Of a stretch of DNA of 8,896 nt, positions 1 through 6,334 are shown piece after piece. Both the position numbers and the translations under genes were made by a program. The stretch is from JAKBCQ01 sp021807585 (GTDB lineage Bacteria > Planctomycetota > Planctomycetia > Isosphaerales > Isosphaeraceae). The DNA is taken from NCBI GenBank assembly GCA_027325115.1, contig DAHWFG010000417.1, positions 1 through 8,896 on the forward strand, in the 5' to 3' direction. The stretch's first letter is position 1, and each line of letters opens with the position of its first letter. Under the pieces are notes generated by a model. It saw only the letters and a list, made by a program, of their open reading frames with translations. It was not told the origin of the DNA and made no database searches.

Positions 1-1
1 G

Positions 2-592
2 TTTGCGTTTTACCTGCTCGACGTTTGCGGTCACGGCGTCGGCGCCGCGTTGCTCTCGGTGTCGGTGCTTAACGCGCTAAGGTCGCAATCGTTGCCGAAC
101 ACCGATTTCGACGACCCCGCTTCGGTGCTCGCGGCGCTCAATCGAGCTTTTCCGATGGAGCAACATAATGATATGTATTTTACGATATGGTATGGTATTT
201 TGAATCAATCGACGGGGACGATACGATACGCGGGGGGTGGGCATCCGCCGGCTTTATTATTGACGGGCGAATCGGCGGCGGAGTTTCGGCTTTGCGTGCT
301 CGATTCGAAGGGGCCGATGGTGGGGGCGCTCCCCGACATCGAGTTCGCGTCGTTCGAGCAACGCGTCGATCGATTTTCGAAGTTGTTTCTCTTTTCGGAC
401 GGGGTTTATGAGATCGAGCGATCGGACGGATCGATGTGGCCGTTCCGCGATTTCGTCGATTTCATGTCGCGATTGCGCAATGAACACAACGGCGACATCG
501 ACGTGTTGATCGATCACGCGCGCGTTTTGGCGGGAAAAAACGAATTCAAAGATGATTTCTCGATGGTGGAATTCCGATTTCTAGGGTCTTAG
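2..592 (+). CDS. SpoIIE/PP2C-family serine phosphatase (RsbU-like), 5' end cut off
   Basis: This is the C-terminal catalytic part of a PP2C-type (SpoIIE/RsbU) Ser/Thr phosphatase. The family typically dephosphorylates anti-sigma-factor antagonists or acts as the output of a response regulator. The frame is already open at base 2, so the true start and any N-terminal receiver or sensor domain lie outside the window. The first visible residues hold the metal-binding motif DVCGHGVGAA (fragment residues 7-16). AGGGHPPALLL follows near residues 77-87, FLFSDGVYE near 129-137, and the closing acidic motif KDDFSMVE near 183-190. About 196 residues are visible, which covers most of a SpoIIE domain. 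The stop is TAG at 590-592. A start at TTG 50 would cut off the GHG motif, so it is not the real start. The motifs make the family assignment secure. The partner protein and signal cannot be read from this fragment. Confidence 0.9.
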   Translation, partial: FAFYLLDVCGHGVGAALLSVSVLNALRSQSLPNTDFDDPASVLAALNRAFPMEQHNDMYFTIWYGILNQSTGTIRYAGGGHPPALLLTGESAAEFRLCVLDSKGPMVGALPDIEFASFEQRVDRFSKLFLFSDGVYEIERSDGSMWPFRDFVDFMSRLRNEHNGDIDVLIDHARVLAGKNEFKDDFSMVEFRFLGS

Positions 593-661
593 ATATCTTG
601 ATCGGATCGGGATCGACGCGAAGCGGGAAGCGAATCGGTGAAACGAGCGCCGCCCTCGATC

Positions 662-686
662 GGCGCCACGAGCGATCGTCGGCGCC
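662..686. other. Stem-loop with a GCGA tetraloop downstream of the phosphatase gene
   Basis: The left arm GGCGCCACGA (662-671) pairs with TCGT (676-679) and GGCGCC (681-686). The loop is GCGA (GNRA type) and one C at 680 is bulged, giving a 10-bp stem. It starts 69 bases after the phosphatase stop. No T-run follows, so it is not a textbook intrinsic terminator. It could protect an mRNA 3' end, or be chance in GC-rich DNA. Confidence 0.35.
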
Positions 687-698
687 GCCAATCGAACT

Positions 699-801
699 CC
701 TTCACCCCCGCCGACGCGTAAGCATCCGATTTCGTCACTTGCGAGAGTGTAAACCTACGCGTTCGCCTTCACCCCCGCCGACGCGTAAGCATCCGATTTC
801 G
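699..801. repeat. 36-bp direct repeat, two perfect copies 67 bases apart
   Basis: The same 36 bases, beginning CCTTCACCCCCGCCGACGCG, occur at 699-734 and again at 766-801. Between them lies a 31-base spacer that contains CTACGCG. The copies carry GACGCGTAAGC, similar to what I recall of short dispersed intergenic repeats in other planctomycetes. With only two copies it is not a CRISPR array. Dispersed-repeat identity is inference; the duplication itself is read directly. Confidence 0.75.
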
Positions 802-1050
802 GGACGGCGAACCTCCCGGCGAGCCATGTGATATCAATAGACATTAGCATAAATTGCAAAACACATATTTTGATCGTAAGGGGTCGCTTCGCCGTCGAAT
901 CGATCCGGTGAATTCGATGATGGTTGTTTGCGATTGTCGCCGCGCGCGAAAAGCGTGATTTTGGCGAATGACGGTCTTTTTTATCGCGCGATTTCACGGC
1001 ACAATGCGGATTGATCTTCTTTTGTGATTTCATGGAACGAGGCGTGCGCG

Positions 1051-1887
1051 ATGCGATTGGGATACAACACGAACGGGTTGGCTCATCATCGCGTTCTCGA
1101 CGCGATCGCGCTGTTGGCCGACGAGGGCTATGAAAGCATCGCGTTGACGATCGACCCCGGCGTTCTCGACCCGTTCGACGACCCTGGATCGTTTCGCAGG
1201 CAAATTCACGACGTTTCGCGGGCGCTCGATCACGCGGGTCTTTCGCGGGTGATCGAAACGGGAGGGCGCTATCTCTTAAATCCAAGACGTAAACACGATC
1301 CTACGCTCATGGACGCCGATCCCGATCGTCGGGGCGTGCGAATTGAATTCCTCCGCCGCGCGATCGAGATCGCCGACGAACTTCAGGCCGACGCCGTATC
1401 GCTTTGGTCGGGCGCGCTCACCGATCCGATCACCGACGATCAAGCGATCGATCGGCTCGTCGAGGGGCTTAAGGTCGTGCTTGAATACGCCGAAACCCGC
1501 GACGTCGTCCTCGGCTTCGAGCCCGAGCCGGGAATGTTCATCGATACGATGGCGCGGTTCGTCAAGCTCGACGAACGGATTCGCCATCCTCTTTTTCAGC
1601 TCACGCTCGATCTCGGCCATCTCCACTGTGTCGAGATCGACGCCGAGGCCGATATCGTCACCCGCTTTTGTTCGAGGATCGTCAACGTTCATATTGAAGA
1701 TATGAGACGTGGCGTACATGATCACTTGATGTTCGGCGACGGGACGATGGACTTCGCGCCGATTCTCCGCGCGCTCCGCGAGATCGGCTACGCGGGAGGG
1801 CTCAACGTTGAACTGAGCCGGCACAGCCACATCGGGGTGGACGCCGTGCAACGATCGGCTGCTTATCTATTGCCGTATTTGGCTTGA
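1051..1887 (+). CDS. Sugar phosphate isomerase/epimerase-like TIM-barrel protein
   Basis: A 278-residue protein of the xylose-isomerase-like TIM-barrel (AP endonuclease 2) superfamily. The N-terminus MRLGYNTNGLAHH is the first barrel strand. Probable metal ligands are spaced as in the family: the glutamates in GFEPEP (155-160), LDLGHLH (D187, H190), VNVHIEDM (H214) and NVELSRH (E254). I chose ATG 1051 over GTG 1024 because the conserved first strand starts right there; the nine extra residues upstream are unlike the family. The ribosome binding site is weak. The gene converges on a TatD hydrolase gene whose stop is 65 bases away. In other planctomycetes I recall such an enzyme together with TatD and EboA-type genes in ebo-like clusters, so a role in making or exporting a metabolite is plausible. 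The substrate is unknown and a plain sugar isomerase role is possible. Confidence 0.85.
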   Translation: MRLGYNTNGLAHHRVLDAIALLADEGYESIALTIDPGVLDPFDDPGSFRRQIHDVSRALDHAGLSRVIETGGRYLLNPRRKHDPTLMDADPDRRGVRIEFLRRAIEIADELQADAVSLWSGALTDPITDDQAIDRLVEGLKVVLEYAETRDVVLGFEPEPGMFIDTMARFVKLDERIRHPLFQLTLDLGHLHCVEIDAEADIVTRFCSRIVNVHIEDMRRGVHDHLMFGDGTMDFAPILRALREIGYAGGLNVELSRHSHIGVDAVQRSAAYLLPYLA

Positions 1888-1899
1888 AGGAGCAAGCAA

Positions 1900-1916
1900 G
1901 TCTTTATAATAAAGAC
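1900..1916. terminator. Possible short bidirectional hairpin between convergent genes
   Basis: GTCTTTA-TAA-TAAAGAC forms a 7-bp stem with a 3-base loop, 12 bases after the isomerase stop and about 36 bases beyond the TatD stop. The stem is AT-rich and has no clear U-tract on either side. Its position between two convergent genes is the main argument for a terminator role. Confidence 0.3.
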
Positions 1917-1952
1917 GACTCGACACGCGGGGTCTTCGCTGGGGTCGACGAT

Positions 1953-2789
1953 TCACTTGGCTTTTTCGGCGGACGCCGCCGCGGGGTCGAACGAGAACCT
2001 GCGGCTTTGGCGGAAGAAAGCGAGCGGGTTGTCGTAAACGATCTTGCGAATCGACGCTTCGTCGTGGCCTCGGCGTTTCATCTCGAAGATAAACTCGGGA
2101 ACGGCGAGCGGATCGCTATGTCCCCAATCGCCCGCCGAATTGACGAGGACGCGGTCGGTCCCGTAACGTTCAATCATATCGGCGGCGCGTGCGGGTGTGC
2201 ATTTGGTGATTGGGTAGAGAGTCATTCCGACCCAGTGCCCCGCTTCAAGAGCCGGGCGGATGGTGTGCTCCTCGACGTGATCGATGCAAACGCGCTCGGG
2301 GGGAATGCGACGGTCGTCCTTGAGCATGTCGAGGATCATCCGCGTTCCCTGATATTTATCCGCAAGGTGGGGCGTGTGAACGAGGATCAGCTCCCCCGTT
2401 TTGGCGGCGAGGTCGAGGTGTTCGAGAAAGACCGTCGCCTCGTTTTTGGTGTTCTTGTTGAGGCCGATCTCGCCGATTCCGAGAACTCCGCGACGATCGA
2501 GAAACTCGGGGATGAGCGCGATCACGTCGCGCGCCAGCGATACATTCTCGGCCTCTTTGGCGTTGATGCAAAGCCACGACCGATGCTCGATCCCGTAAGC
2601 GAGCGCGCGGGTCCGCTCGTATTCGGTAAGATGACGGAAATAATCGCGGAACCCCTCGGGTCCCGAGCGATCAAACCCCGCCCAGAACGCCGGCTCGCTG
2701 ATCAGCACGCACCCCGCGAGCGCCATCCGCTTGTAATCGTCGGTCGTGCGTGAAACCATGTGGATATGCGGATCAATATAGAACGGCAC
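1953..2789 (-). CDS. TatD-family metal-dependent hydrolase (EboB-like)
   Basis: A 278-residue amidohydrolase-fold protein of the TatD family. It carries the full metal-ligand set: DPHIH (H8, H10), GEIGL (E107), LVHTPH (H138), CIDHVEEHT (H171) and NSAGDWG (D221). Many TatD proteins are 3'-5' deoxyribonucleases. This subtype, with the MVSRTTDDY segment after HIH, looks more like the EboB-type members of metabolite-trafficking clusters than like housekeeping TatD; that subtype call is inference. The start is GTG 2789, supported by AGGAG nine bases upstream and by MPFYIDPHIH being the expected N-terminus. The 91-residue gene lies 96 bases upstream on the same strand and is probably cotranscribed. 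The C-terminal tail (about 265-278, alanine- and lysine-rich) is variable and of no clear function. Confidence 0.88.
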   Translation of the reverse strand: MPFYIDPHIHMVSRTTDDYKRMALAGCVLISEPAFWAGFDRSGPEGFRDYFRHLTEYERTRALAYGIEHRSWLCINAKEAENVSLARDVIALIPEFLDRRGVLGIGEIGLNKNTKNEATVFLEHLDLAAKTGELILVHTPHLADKYQGTRMILDMLKDDRRIPPERVCIDHVEEHTIRPALEAGHWVGMTLYPITKCTPARAADMIERYGTDRVLVNSAGDWGHSDPLAVPEFIFEMKRRGHDEASIRKIVYDNPLAFFRQSRRFSFDPAAASAEKAK

Positions 2790-2798
2790 GGGTTCCGA

Positions 2799-2803
2799 CT
2801 CCT
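2799..2803 (-). promoter_or_regulatory. Shine-Dalgarno deciding the GTG start of the TatD gene
   Basis: AGGAG on the minus strand, separated by nine bases from GTG 2789. It supports the GTG start; no ATG start candidate stands nearby. Confidence 0.6.
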
Positions 2804-2885
2804 GATTCGGGGGGTGATCGACGCGAACTCCACTGGTCGCACGCGCCGATTGGATCGCTCATGACGGCTCTTGAAACGGGCGTGA

Positions 2886-3161
2886 TCAACGCGAGCGCGG
2901 CGCGGGGGCGAGCTTTTCCTTCCAGTTCGGGTCGTATTCGAGCGAGAAGATCCGCTGGATCGTCTCGGCGCGGCCCGGACCCGGTTCCAAAAGCGCCTCG
3001 ATCGCGCGGCGCAGTTGGTCGCGCCTTCGGTCGGGCGAATCCGAGCCCCGAGTCGAAGCGTCGTCGAGCCGGTCGAGCGCCGCGGCCAAATCAAGAATCC
3101 GCGAACGCGTTTCGAGAAAATCGCGGTTCAGAATCTCGGTCGCGTCTCTCGATCGGTTCAT
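2886..3161 (-). CDS. Small helical protein, uncharacterised, partner of the TatD gene
   Basis: A 91-residue, charged, mostly helical protein with no signal peptide or membrane segment. Recognisable stretches are LNRDFLETRSRILDLAAALD (about 11-30), a variable serine/aspartate linker, RRDQLRRAIEALL (about 47-59) and RIFSLEYDPNWKEKL near the end. From memory, small proteins with this layout (a leading FLE.R..IL..AAALDR helix and a terminal YD..W) recur in planctomycetes beside TatD or ebo-like genes. I know no function for them. The start is ATG 3161; the site upstream is a weak purine stretch. It precedes the TatD gene by 96 bases on the same strand, so an operon is likely. It is much shorter than EboA of other phyla, so I do not call it EboA. 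Confidence 0.72.
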   Translation of the reverse strand: MNRSRDATEILNRDFLETRSRILDLAAALDRLDDASTRGSDSPDRRRDQLRRAIEALLEPGPGRAETIQRIFSLEYDPNWKEKLAPAPRSR

Positions 3162-3238
3162 GATTCGTCTCGCATCAAAACATGGCTGAAAACGGTCGGT
3201 TTGTGCTTGCGCCTACCTTTTTATTTTAAAGGATCGCG

Positions 3239-3440
3239 GCTTCGAAAGCAAATCGACCGAACGGCGTTGATCTCCTTGATCGAGCCCGCGAAGCCGGTCT
3301 GTTTGGCGATCGCGCGCTGATCGACACGCTTTTCGAAGGATCTCAACCTCGAATCGCTCCACAGTCGACCCGAATTCCAGGCCATTATCAAACGCGTTCC
3401 GCCGGGAAGCGAAACGTTAACAGATGCGCCTCATATGTGA
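3239..3440 (+). pseudogene. Remnant of the TPR-type tail of a planctomycete Ser/Thr kinase-like protein
   Basis: In one plus-strand frame, about 3260-3337 read GVDLLDRAREAGLFGDRALI followed by DTLFE. From 3339, one base out of phase, the DNA reads DLNLESLHSRPEFQAIIKRV and then PPGSETLTDAPHM to TGA 3438-3440. Joined across a one-base shift near 3335-3340, this matches the pattern I know from the C-terminal TPR tails of large planctomycete protein kinases: an A-x-G-x-F helix, then D-x-D-L-x-x-L-x-x-R-P-x-F-Q-A-L. An in-frame stop at 3227-3229 blocks any longer upstream frame, so only about 65 codons survive. I infer the relic of a much larger gene that was deleted. Neither part alone has a start codon with a ribosome binding site. 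Confidence 0.5.
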
Positions 3441-3442
3441 TC

Positions 3443-3472
3443 TATAATGGTAATGAATATAATGGTAATGAA
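3443..3472. repeat. 15-bp perfect tandem duplication
   Basis: TATAATGGTAATGAA occurs twice head to tail (3443-3457 and 3458-3472), just after the stop of the kinase-tail remnant. It is AT-rich and contains two TATAAT hexamers. It could be a slippage product or a duplicated -10 region; no suitable -35 box is evident. Confidence 0.7.
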
Positions 3473-3801
3473 TCCAATGCGATCGTTCCCGGGGGATGCG
3501 ATTGTGGAGTCGGGGTCCGGCTCGATAATACATCATAAAGTGATAGAGTTTTAGTATTATAGTCTTGTCGTCCGACGGCGGGTTCGATCGCGAATGGAGC
3601 GGGATCGATCGATTCCGGGATCGAGGATGATAATGAGGATCTCCAGTGCGAGTTATGATCGATTCCATTTTCGATGAAATGGATACTGGGCGTTGTTCCG
3701 AGGTTTGTCATTGAGCGAGGATGTCGTTCCAAACTTCGGGTTTGTCGTAAGATTGAAGAGTCGCCGACCGATCTCGATGCTTCGCAACGGGGATTGATCG
3801 T

Positions 3802-4368
3802 TCAACACTCGTATCTCGTCTGAGAGTCGTGTAAAATCGCTTGAGCCGTACCGGCGAAGAGAGCGATGAGGTGCGAAAATTGTTGATTTATCTGAATTGA
3901 TTGTTGTGTAATGAACGGCGATGATGGAGTCCAAGACATGTCTGAAACGATCACGATCGACGAGGCGCAGGCAAAGCTGAAGGATTTGATCCATCGGTTA
4001 GCGCCGGGCGAAGAGATCGTCATGACCGAAAACGAACAACCCGTGGCGAAGCTGGTCGCCCCCGCTCCATCAGAACGAAAACTCGGGACGATGAAAGGGA
4101 CCGTCTTGTTTATGGCCTCCGACTTCGACGCACCTCTTGATGACTTCAAGGAGTACATGCCGTTCGGCGGTGTCGTGATGCCCGCTGTTAAACGGCGACC
4201 GAGGATTTCGTAGACCTGGATCAGGCCCTCATCCGTGCCGGGTGGTATCAGCGAGCGAACATCCACAGATTCCTCGACGATTTCAAGGTCTACCACCGTC
4301 CCCTCGGCGAGCTTCACCTGCTCAGTTGGACGGAAGACGCCTTTCTCAAAAACGGCTCGAATGGTCAT
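3802..4368 (-). CDS. DUF104-type antitoxin, C-terminus lost and frame running through the Phd gene
   Basis: The first 60 or so residues (MTIRAVFEKGVFRPTEQVKL, then AEGTVVDLEIVEE and QVYEILGRR) match the small DUF104/AF2212-like antitoxin family, which begins with this short beta-barrel segment and usually ends at 70-90 residues near an R-H-N-E-H-Q-like tail. A PIN-domain toxin gene normally follows. Here the match ends near residue 60-63 (about 4180-4191). The frame then continues 125 more residues, antisense to the whole Phd gene, to TGA at 3802. That stretch looks like shadow coding, not a domain. The start ATG 4368 is very well supported by AGGAGG seven bases upstream. The gene has probably lost its C-terminus and its toxin partner. 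The true homologous part is about 4180-4368; treat the rest as readthrough. Confidence 0.7.
   Translation of the reverse strand: MTIRAVFEKGVFRPTEQVKLAEGTVVDLEIVEESVDVRSLIPPGTDEGLIQVYEILGRRLTAGITTPPNGMYSLKSSRGASKSEAINKTVPFIVPSFRSDGAGATSFATGCSFSVMTISSPGANRWIKSFSFACASSIVIVSDMSWTPSSPFITQQSIQINQQFSHLIALFAGTAQAILHDSQTRYEC
3926..3929 (+). promoter_or_regulatory. Shine-Dalgarno of the Phd-type antitoxin gene
   Basis: GGAG eight bases before ATG 3938. It selects this start over the in-frame ATG at 3911, whose nine extra residues do not belong to the family. Confidence 0.55.
3938..4213 (+). CDS. Phd/YefM-family antitoxin with an abnormal C-terminal extension
   Basis: Residues 1-74 are a typical Phd/YefM antitoxin: an N-terminal DNA-binding part (SETITIDEAQAKLKDLIHRL), then GEEIVMTENEQPVAKLVAP, and a toxin-binding tail ending DFDAPLDDFKEYM. 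Such proteins neutralise PIN/VapC- or Doc-type toxins and repress their own operon. In relatives I know, the protein stops right after the EYM-like end and a toxin gene follows at once. Here 17 further residues (75-91, arginine- and proline-rich) are read through DNA that is the other strand of the DUF104 antitoxin gene, and no toxin follows. I read this as loss of the native stop and the toxin gene by rearrangement. The antitoxin core is intact and may still be made. The family call is secure; whether the extended protein works is unknown. Confidence 0.85.
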   Translation: MSETITIDEAQAKLKDLIHRLAPGEEIVMTENEQPVAKLVAPAPSERKLGTMKGTVLFMASDFDAPLDDFKEYMPFGGVVMPAVKRRPRIS

Positions 4369-4375
4369 CGTTGAA

Positions 4376-4381
4376 CCTCCT
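4376..4381 (-). promoter_or_regulatory. Strong Shine-Dalgarno of the DUF104 gene
   Basis: AGGAGG on the minus strand, seven bases before ATG 4368. It overlaps the stop codon of the 71-aa frame immediately upstream (4380-4382), which would allow translational coupling if that frame is real. Confidence 0.6.
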
Positions 4382-4595
4382 ATTCGTCGTCGGGAAGGAT
4401 TTTGCGCTCACGCTTTTTCGGTTTGGCCGCTTGCTCGCCGCCGCGCCGCTCGCTGATCCGAGAATCGTCCGCGGCTCCGATCTGCTGCTCGTCGGTCAGG
4501 CTCTCGAGATTCAAGCCGCCCTGCTCGTCGTTCGCCTTCCCAACATCATACAATTCGGCACATCGGAAGATCCTTAGCCAATCGAGCCGGTCCAC
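4380..4595 (-). CDS. Doubtful small hypothetical protein upstream of the DUF104 gene
   Basis: A 71-residue frame from GTG 4595. An in-frame stop lies ten codons upstream of the GTG, so it cannot be much longer. The start of the frame reads MDRLDWLRIFRCAELYDVG, the middle is acidic and glutamine-rich (LESLTDEQQIGAADD), and the end is a charged tail with KPKKRERK. GGAGG sits only four bases before the GTG, closer than usual. It resembles nothing I recognise. It may be a real small gene cotranscribed with the antitoxin, a relic of a larger gene, or a chance frame. The gap to the antitoxin start is only 11 bases. About 300 bases between it and ispD hold no other gene I can see. Confidence 0.3.
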   Translation of the reverse strand: MDRLDWLRIFRCAELYDVGKANDEQGGLNLESLTDEQQIGAADDSRISERRGGEQAAKPKKRERKILPDDE

Positions 4596-4766
4596 GTCGC
4601 CTCCGGGGCGGTCGTGTTCTCAAGCCGGAACGCCTTCCATCAGGCCGCAGGCGCATCGACCCGGTTCGTTTTGGAGTGTATCCCAAATCTCCATTTATAT
4701 CGATCTCGGCTCGACGACGCGGATTCAGATCCCAATTGTTAATGATATAATATGATATATGGACAA

Positions 4767-4790
4767 TTACGTGATCGTGTTATCACGTAA
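4767..4790. other. Perfect 9-bp stem-loop downstream of ispD
   Basis: TTACGTGAT and ATCACGTAA flank a six-base loop, forming a perfect dyad in an AT-rich stretch (about 4735-4790). It lies 100 bases past the ispD stop, on the side where ispD transcription would end. Read from the minus strand, only a short TTGT follows the stem, so it is a weak terminator candidate. A protein-binding dyad is equally possible. The nearby TATAAT at about 4744 adds to the regulatory look. Confidence 0.4.
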
Positions 4791-4889
4791 AAGCTCGCGT
4801 TCCTGATTGAAGAGCGACGCTTAAAACCCGCGGTATATTCGGAACGCATTCGCGAAGGCGATTCAATGGTTTTTATCGACGCGAACGAT

Positions 4890-5639
4890 CTACCACCCGG
4901 CGCGTTCGTCGGCGAACGGACTCGCGGGGGGATCGGGCTTGGATTTGGGTAGAAGATCGAGGATCGCCGCGGCGAGTTTGAGATCGACCTGGGTTGTGAT
5001 TTTGATGTTCAGAGGCGATCCCGGAACGAGCCGGCAAGGGCGGCCGAGAGCCTCGACAAGACGCGCGTCGTCGGTGGCGTTTTCGGCGAGCGAGCTTCGG
5101 TTCGCGTACGCCTCGACGAGCCAGTCGCGGCGGAAAACCTGGGGCGTTTGCGCCTGATAAAGCCCGGCGCGGGGGACGGTTTCGACCGCGAAAGATCCCG
5201 CGGCGTCGGCTCGTTTGAGCGTGTCGGCGACGGGGATCGCGAGCAACGCCGCTCCGTGCTCGACCGCGGCGGAAAAGACCGCGTCGATCGATTCGGACGC
5301 GATGCAAGGTCGGGCCGCGTCGTGGATCGCGACATAATCGCATGTGGGGTCGACCGCGGCGAGCGCCTTGGCGACGGTGTCGGCGCGTTCTTTACCCCCT
5401 TCAACGACTTGAATGTTCAAAAAAGCGACGTTGGGTCGGAAGCGGCGTTCGAATAGCTCGCGGTCGTCGGGGTTGATCGCGACGATGATCTGGTGGACGT
5501 CGTCGCGATTGACGAACGGTTCGGCCGAACGCAGCCAGACGGCGCGTCCTTCGAGATTGGTGAAGACTTTTTTGGTTTTGCCGTTATTGAACCGAGTCGA
5601 CCGCCCCGCGGCGGGTAAAATCAAGGCGAAACGAGCCAT
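4890..5639 (-). CDS. ispD: 2-C-methyl-D-erythritol 4-phosphate cytidylyltransferase
   Basis: IspD transfers CMP from CTP to MEP, the third step of the MEP isoprenoid pathway, in the cytoplasm. The 249-residue product has the complete set of motifs in order: the nucleotide-binding loop PAAGRSTRF (9-17) with lysines at 23-24, GGKERADTV (81-89), VAIHDAARPC (103-112), VPRAGLYQAQTPQVF (155-169) with the substrate-binding arginine at 157, TDDARLVEALG (189-199), and NIKITTQVDL (211-220) with the lysine at 213. Length is normal apart from a loose proline-rich tail (about 234-249). The start is ATG 5639, backed by AAAGGAGG five bases upstream. No other MEP-pathway gene lies beside it and the neighbours are non-coding on both sides, so it looks like a stand-alone transcription unit. 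Confidence 0.96.
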   Translation of the reverse strand: MARFALILPAAGRSTRFNNGKTKKVFTNLEGRAVWLRSAEPFVNRDDVHQIIVAINPDDRELFERRFRPNVAFLNIQVVEGGKERADTVAKALAAVDPTCDYVAIHDAARPCIASESIDAVFSAAVEHGAALLAIPVADTLKRADAAGSFAVETVPRAGLYQAQTPQVFRRDWLVEAYANRSSLAENATDDARLVEALGRPCRLVPGSPLNIKITTQVDLKLAAAILDLLPKSKPDPPASPFADERAGW

Positions 5640-5644
5640 CGGCG

Positions 5645-5658
5645 CCTCCTTTTGGAGG
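5645..5658 (-). promoter_or_regulatory. ispD Shine-Dalgarno inside a small inverted repeat
   Basis: The minus strand reads CCTCC-AAAA-GGAGG, and the right arm is the ispD Shine-Dalgarno. In the transcript, the 5-bp GC-rich stem with a four-base loop could mask the ribosome binding site. The repeat and its position are seen directly; a regulatory role is inference. Confidence 0.45.
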
Positions 5659-6139
5659 ATTCATTCTTCCCCAGGTGTCGCTTTACGGTCAACGCCGGGA
5701 GTCGTGAATTTACCTCAAAGGTTCGACGCCGCGGCGGCGACGGAGTCGATTTCGACGGGGTTTTCCGGCGTTTTGAGGTCCTGGAATCGTGTTGTATTTC
5801 ATCGACACCGCGGATCGACTCCGGATTGATTCGTCACGGTCTTGCATTGCTTGGCGTAATCTGGTTGAATGACTGAGATGATGCTTGGCCTGAATCGATT
5901 GAGTGGTTGATCTTGGAATCGGATTTGCGAAAGGAGACGGAAGGCGCGGCTTTTGTCGCGATGATGTCGAGTGAGGTTTGAGAGCGATTCGCGAATCTCG
6001 ATGAAAATTGTCTCAGTCTCGCGGGTTTCGTCGTTTAGTAGATTGAAGCGGTTCGATTCGAAATGTGAAACGAACCGAGATGTGGGCGGATGGGGAATGC
6101 GGCGATCGATCCGGACGGTGGAGGAGATCGGTCGTATCG

Positions 6140-6155
6140 CATCCCCTTGGGGATG
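6140..6155. other. Short palindrome
   Basis: CATCCCC-TT-GGGGATG, seven complementary bases on each side of a TT centre, in non-coding DNA. It suits a dimeric regulator binding site or a small hairpin with a CTTG loop. Nothing nearby identifies a user. Confidence 0.3.
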
Positions 6156-6334
6156 AGAGGCGAATTGAGAGTGAGATGAACATCCCTGCGAACCGACGAT
6201 CATCATCATTGAGCTTGCGTTGATCGTGCGTTCGAGCCGAGAGTCGACGCTTCGAGTCGCCTTGGGGAGTACGATCCCTGGTTCGGTTCCGCGTTATTTC
6301 GAGTGTATCTTCAAGCCACCCTGGGAAGTCCGGT

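Larger units (their letters stand above)
593..1050. other. Gene-free stretch with a hairpin and a direct repeat
   Basis: I see no convincing gene here. Open frames on both strands are arginine- and serine-rich, lack ribosome binding sites and resemble nothing known. The stretch contains the hairpin at 662-686, the 36-bp direct repeat spanning 699-801, and about 220 bases of more AT-rich DNA (roughly 830-1050). That AT-rich part presumably carries the promoter of the isomerase gene, but I cannot name convincing -35/-10 boxes. Confidence 0.5.
3162..3937. other. Long intergenic region with decayed gene remnant
   Basis: No intact gene is visible. Bases 3239-3440 carry a frameshifted kinase-tail remnant and 3443-3472 a 15-bp tandem duplication. 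From 3473 to about 3900 the DNA is lower in GC, and I see only short frames without ribosome binding sites. The promoters of the 91-aa gene (-) and the Phd gene (+) should lie at its two ends. Confidence 0.5.

Noticed and set aside
699..801. CRISPR array
   Set aside because: Only two repeats and a single spacer, no cas genes, and the spacer resembles part of the repeat.
1276..1851. 191-codon minus-strand frame over the isomerase gene
   Set aside because: It is antisense to a gene with clear family motifs and has no family resemblance of its own.
1884..2753. 289-codon plus-strand frame opposite the TatD gene
   Set aside because: It is the shadow of TatD, whose metal-binding motifs and ribosome site are clear on the minus strand. 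The plus frame has no Shine-Dalgarno and no known family.
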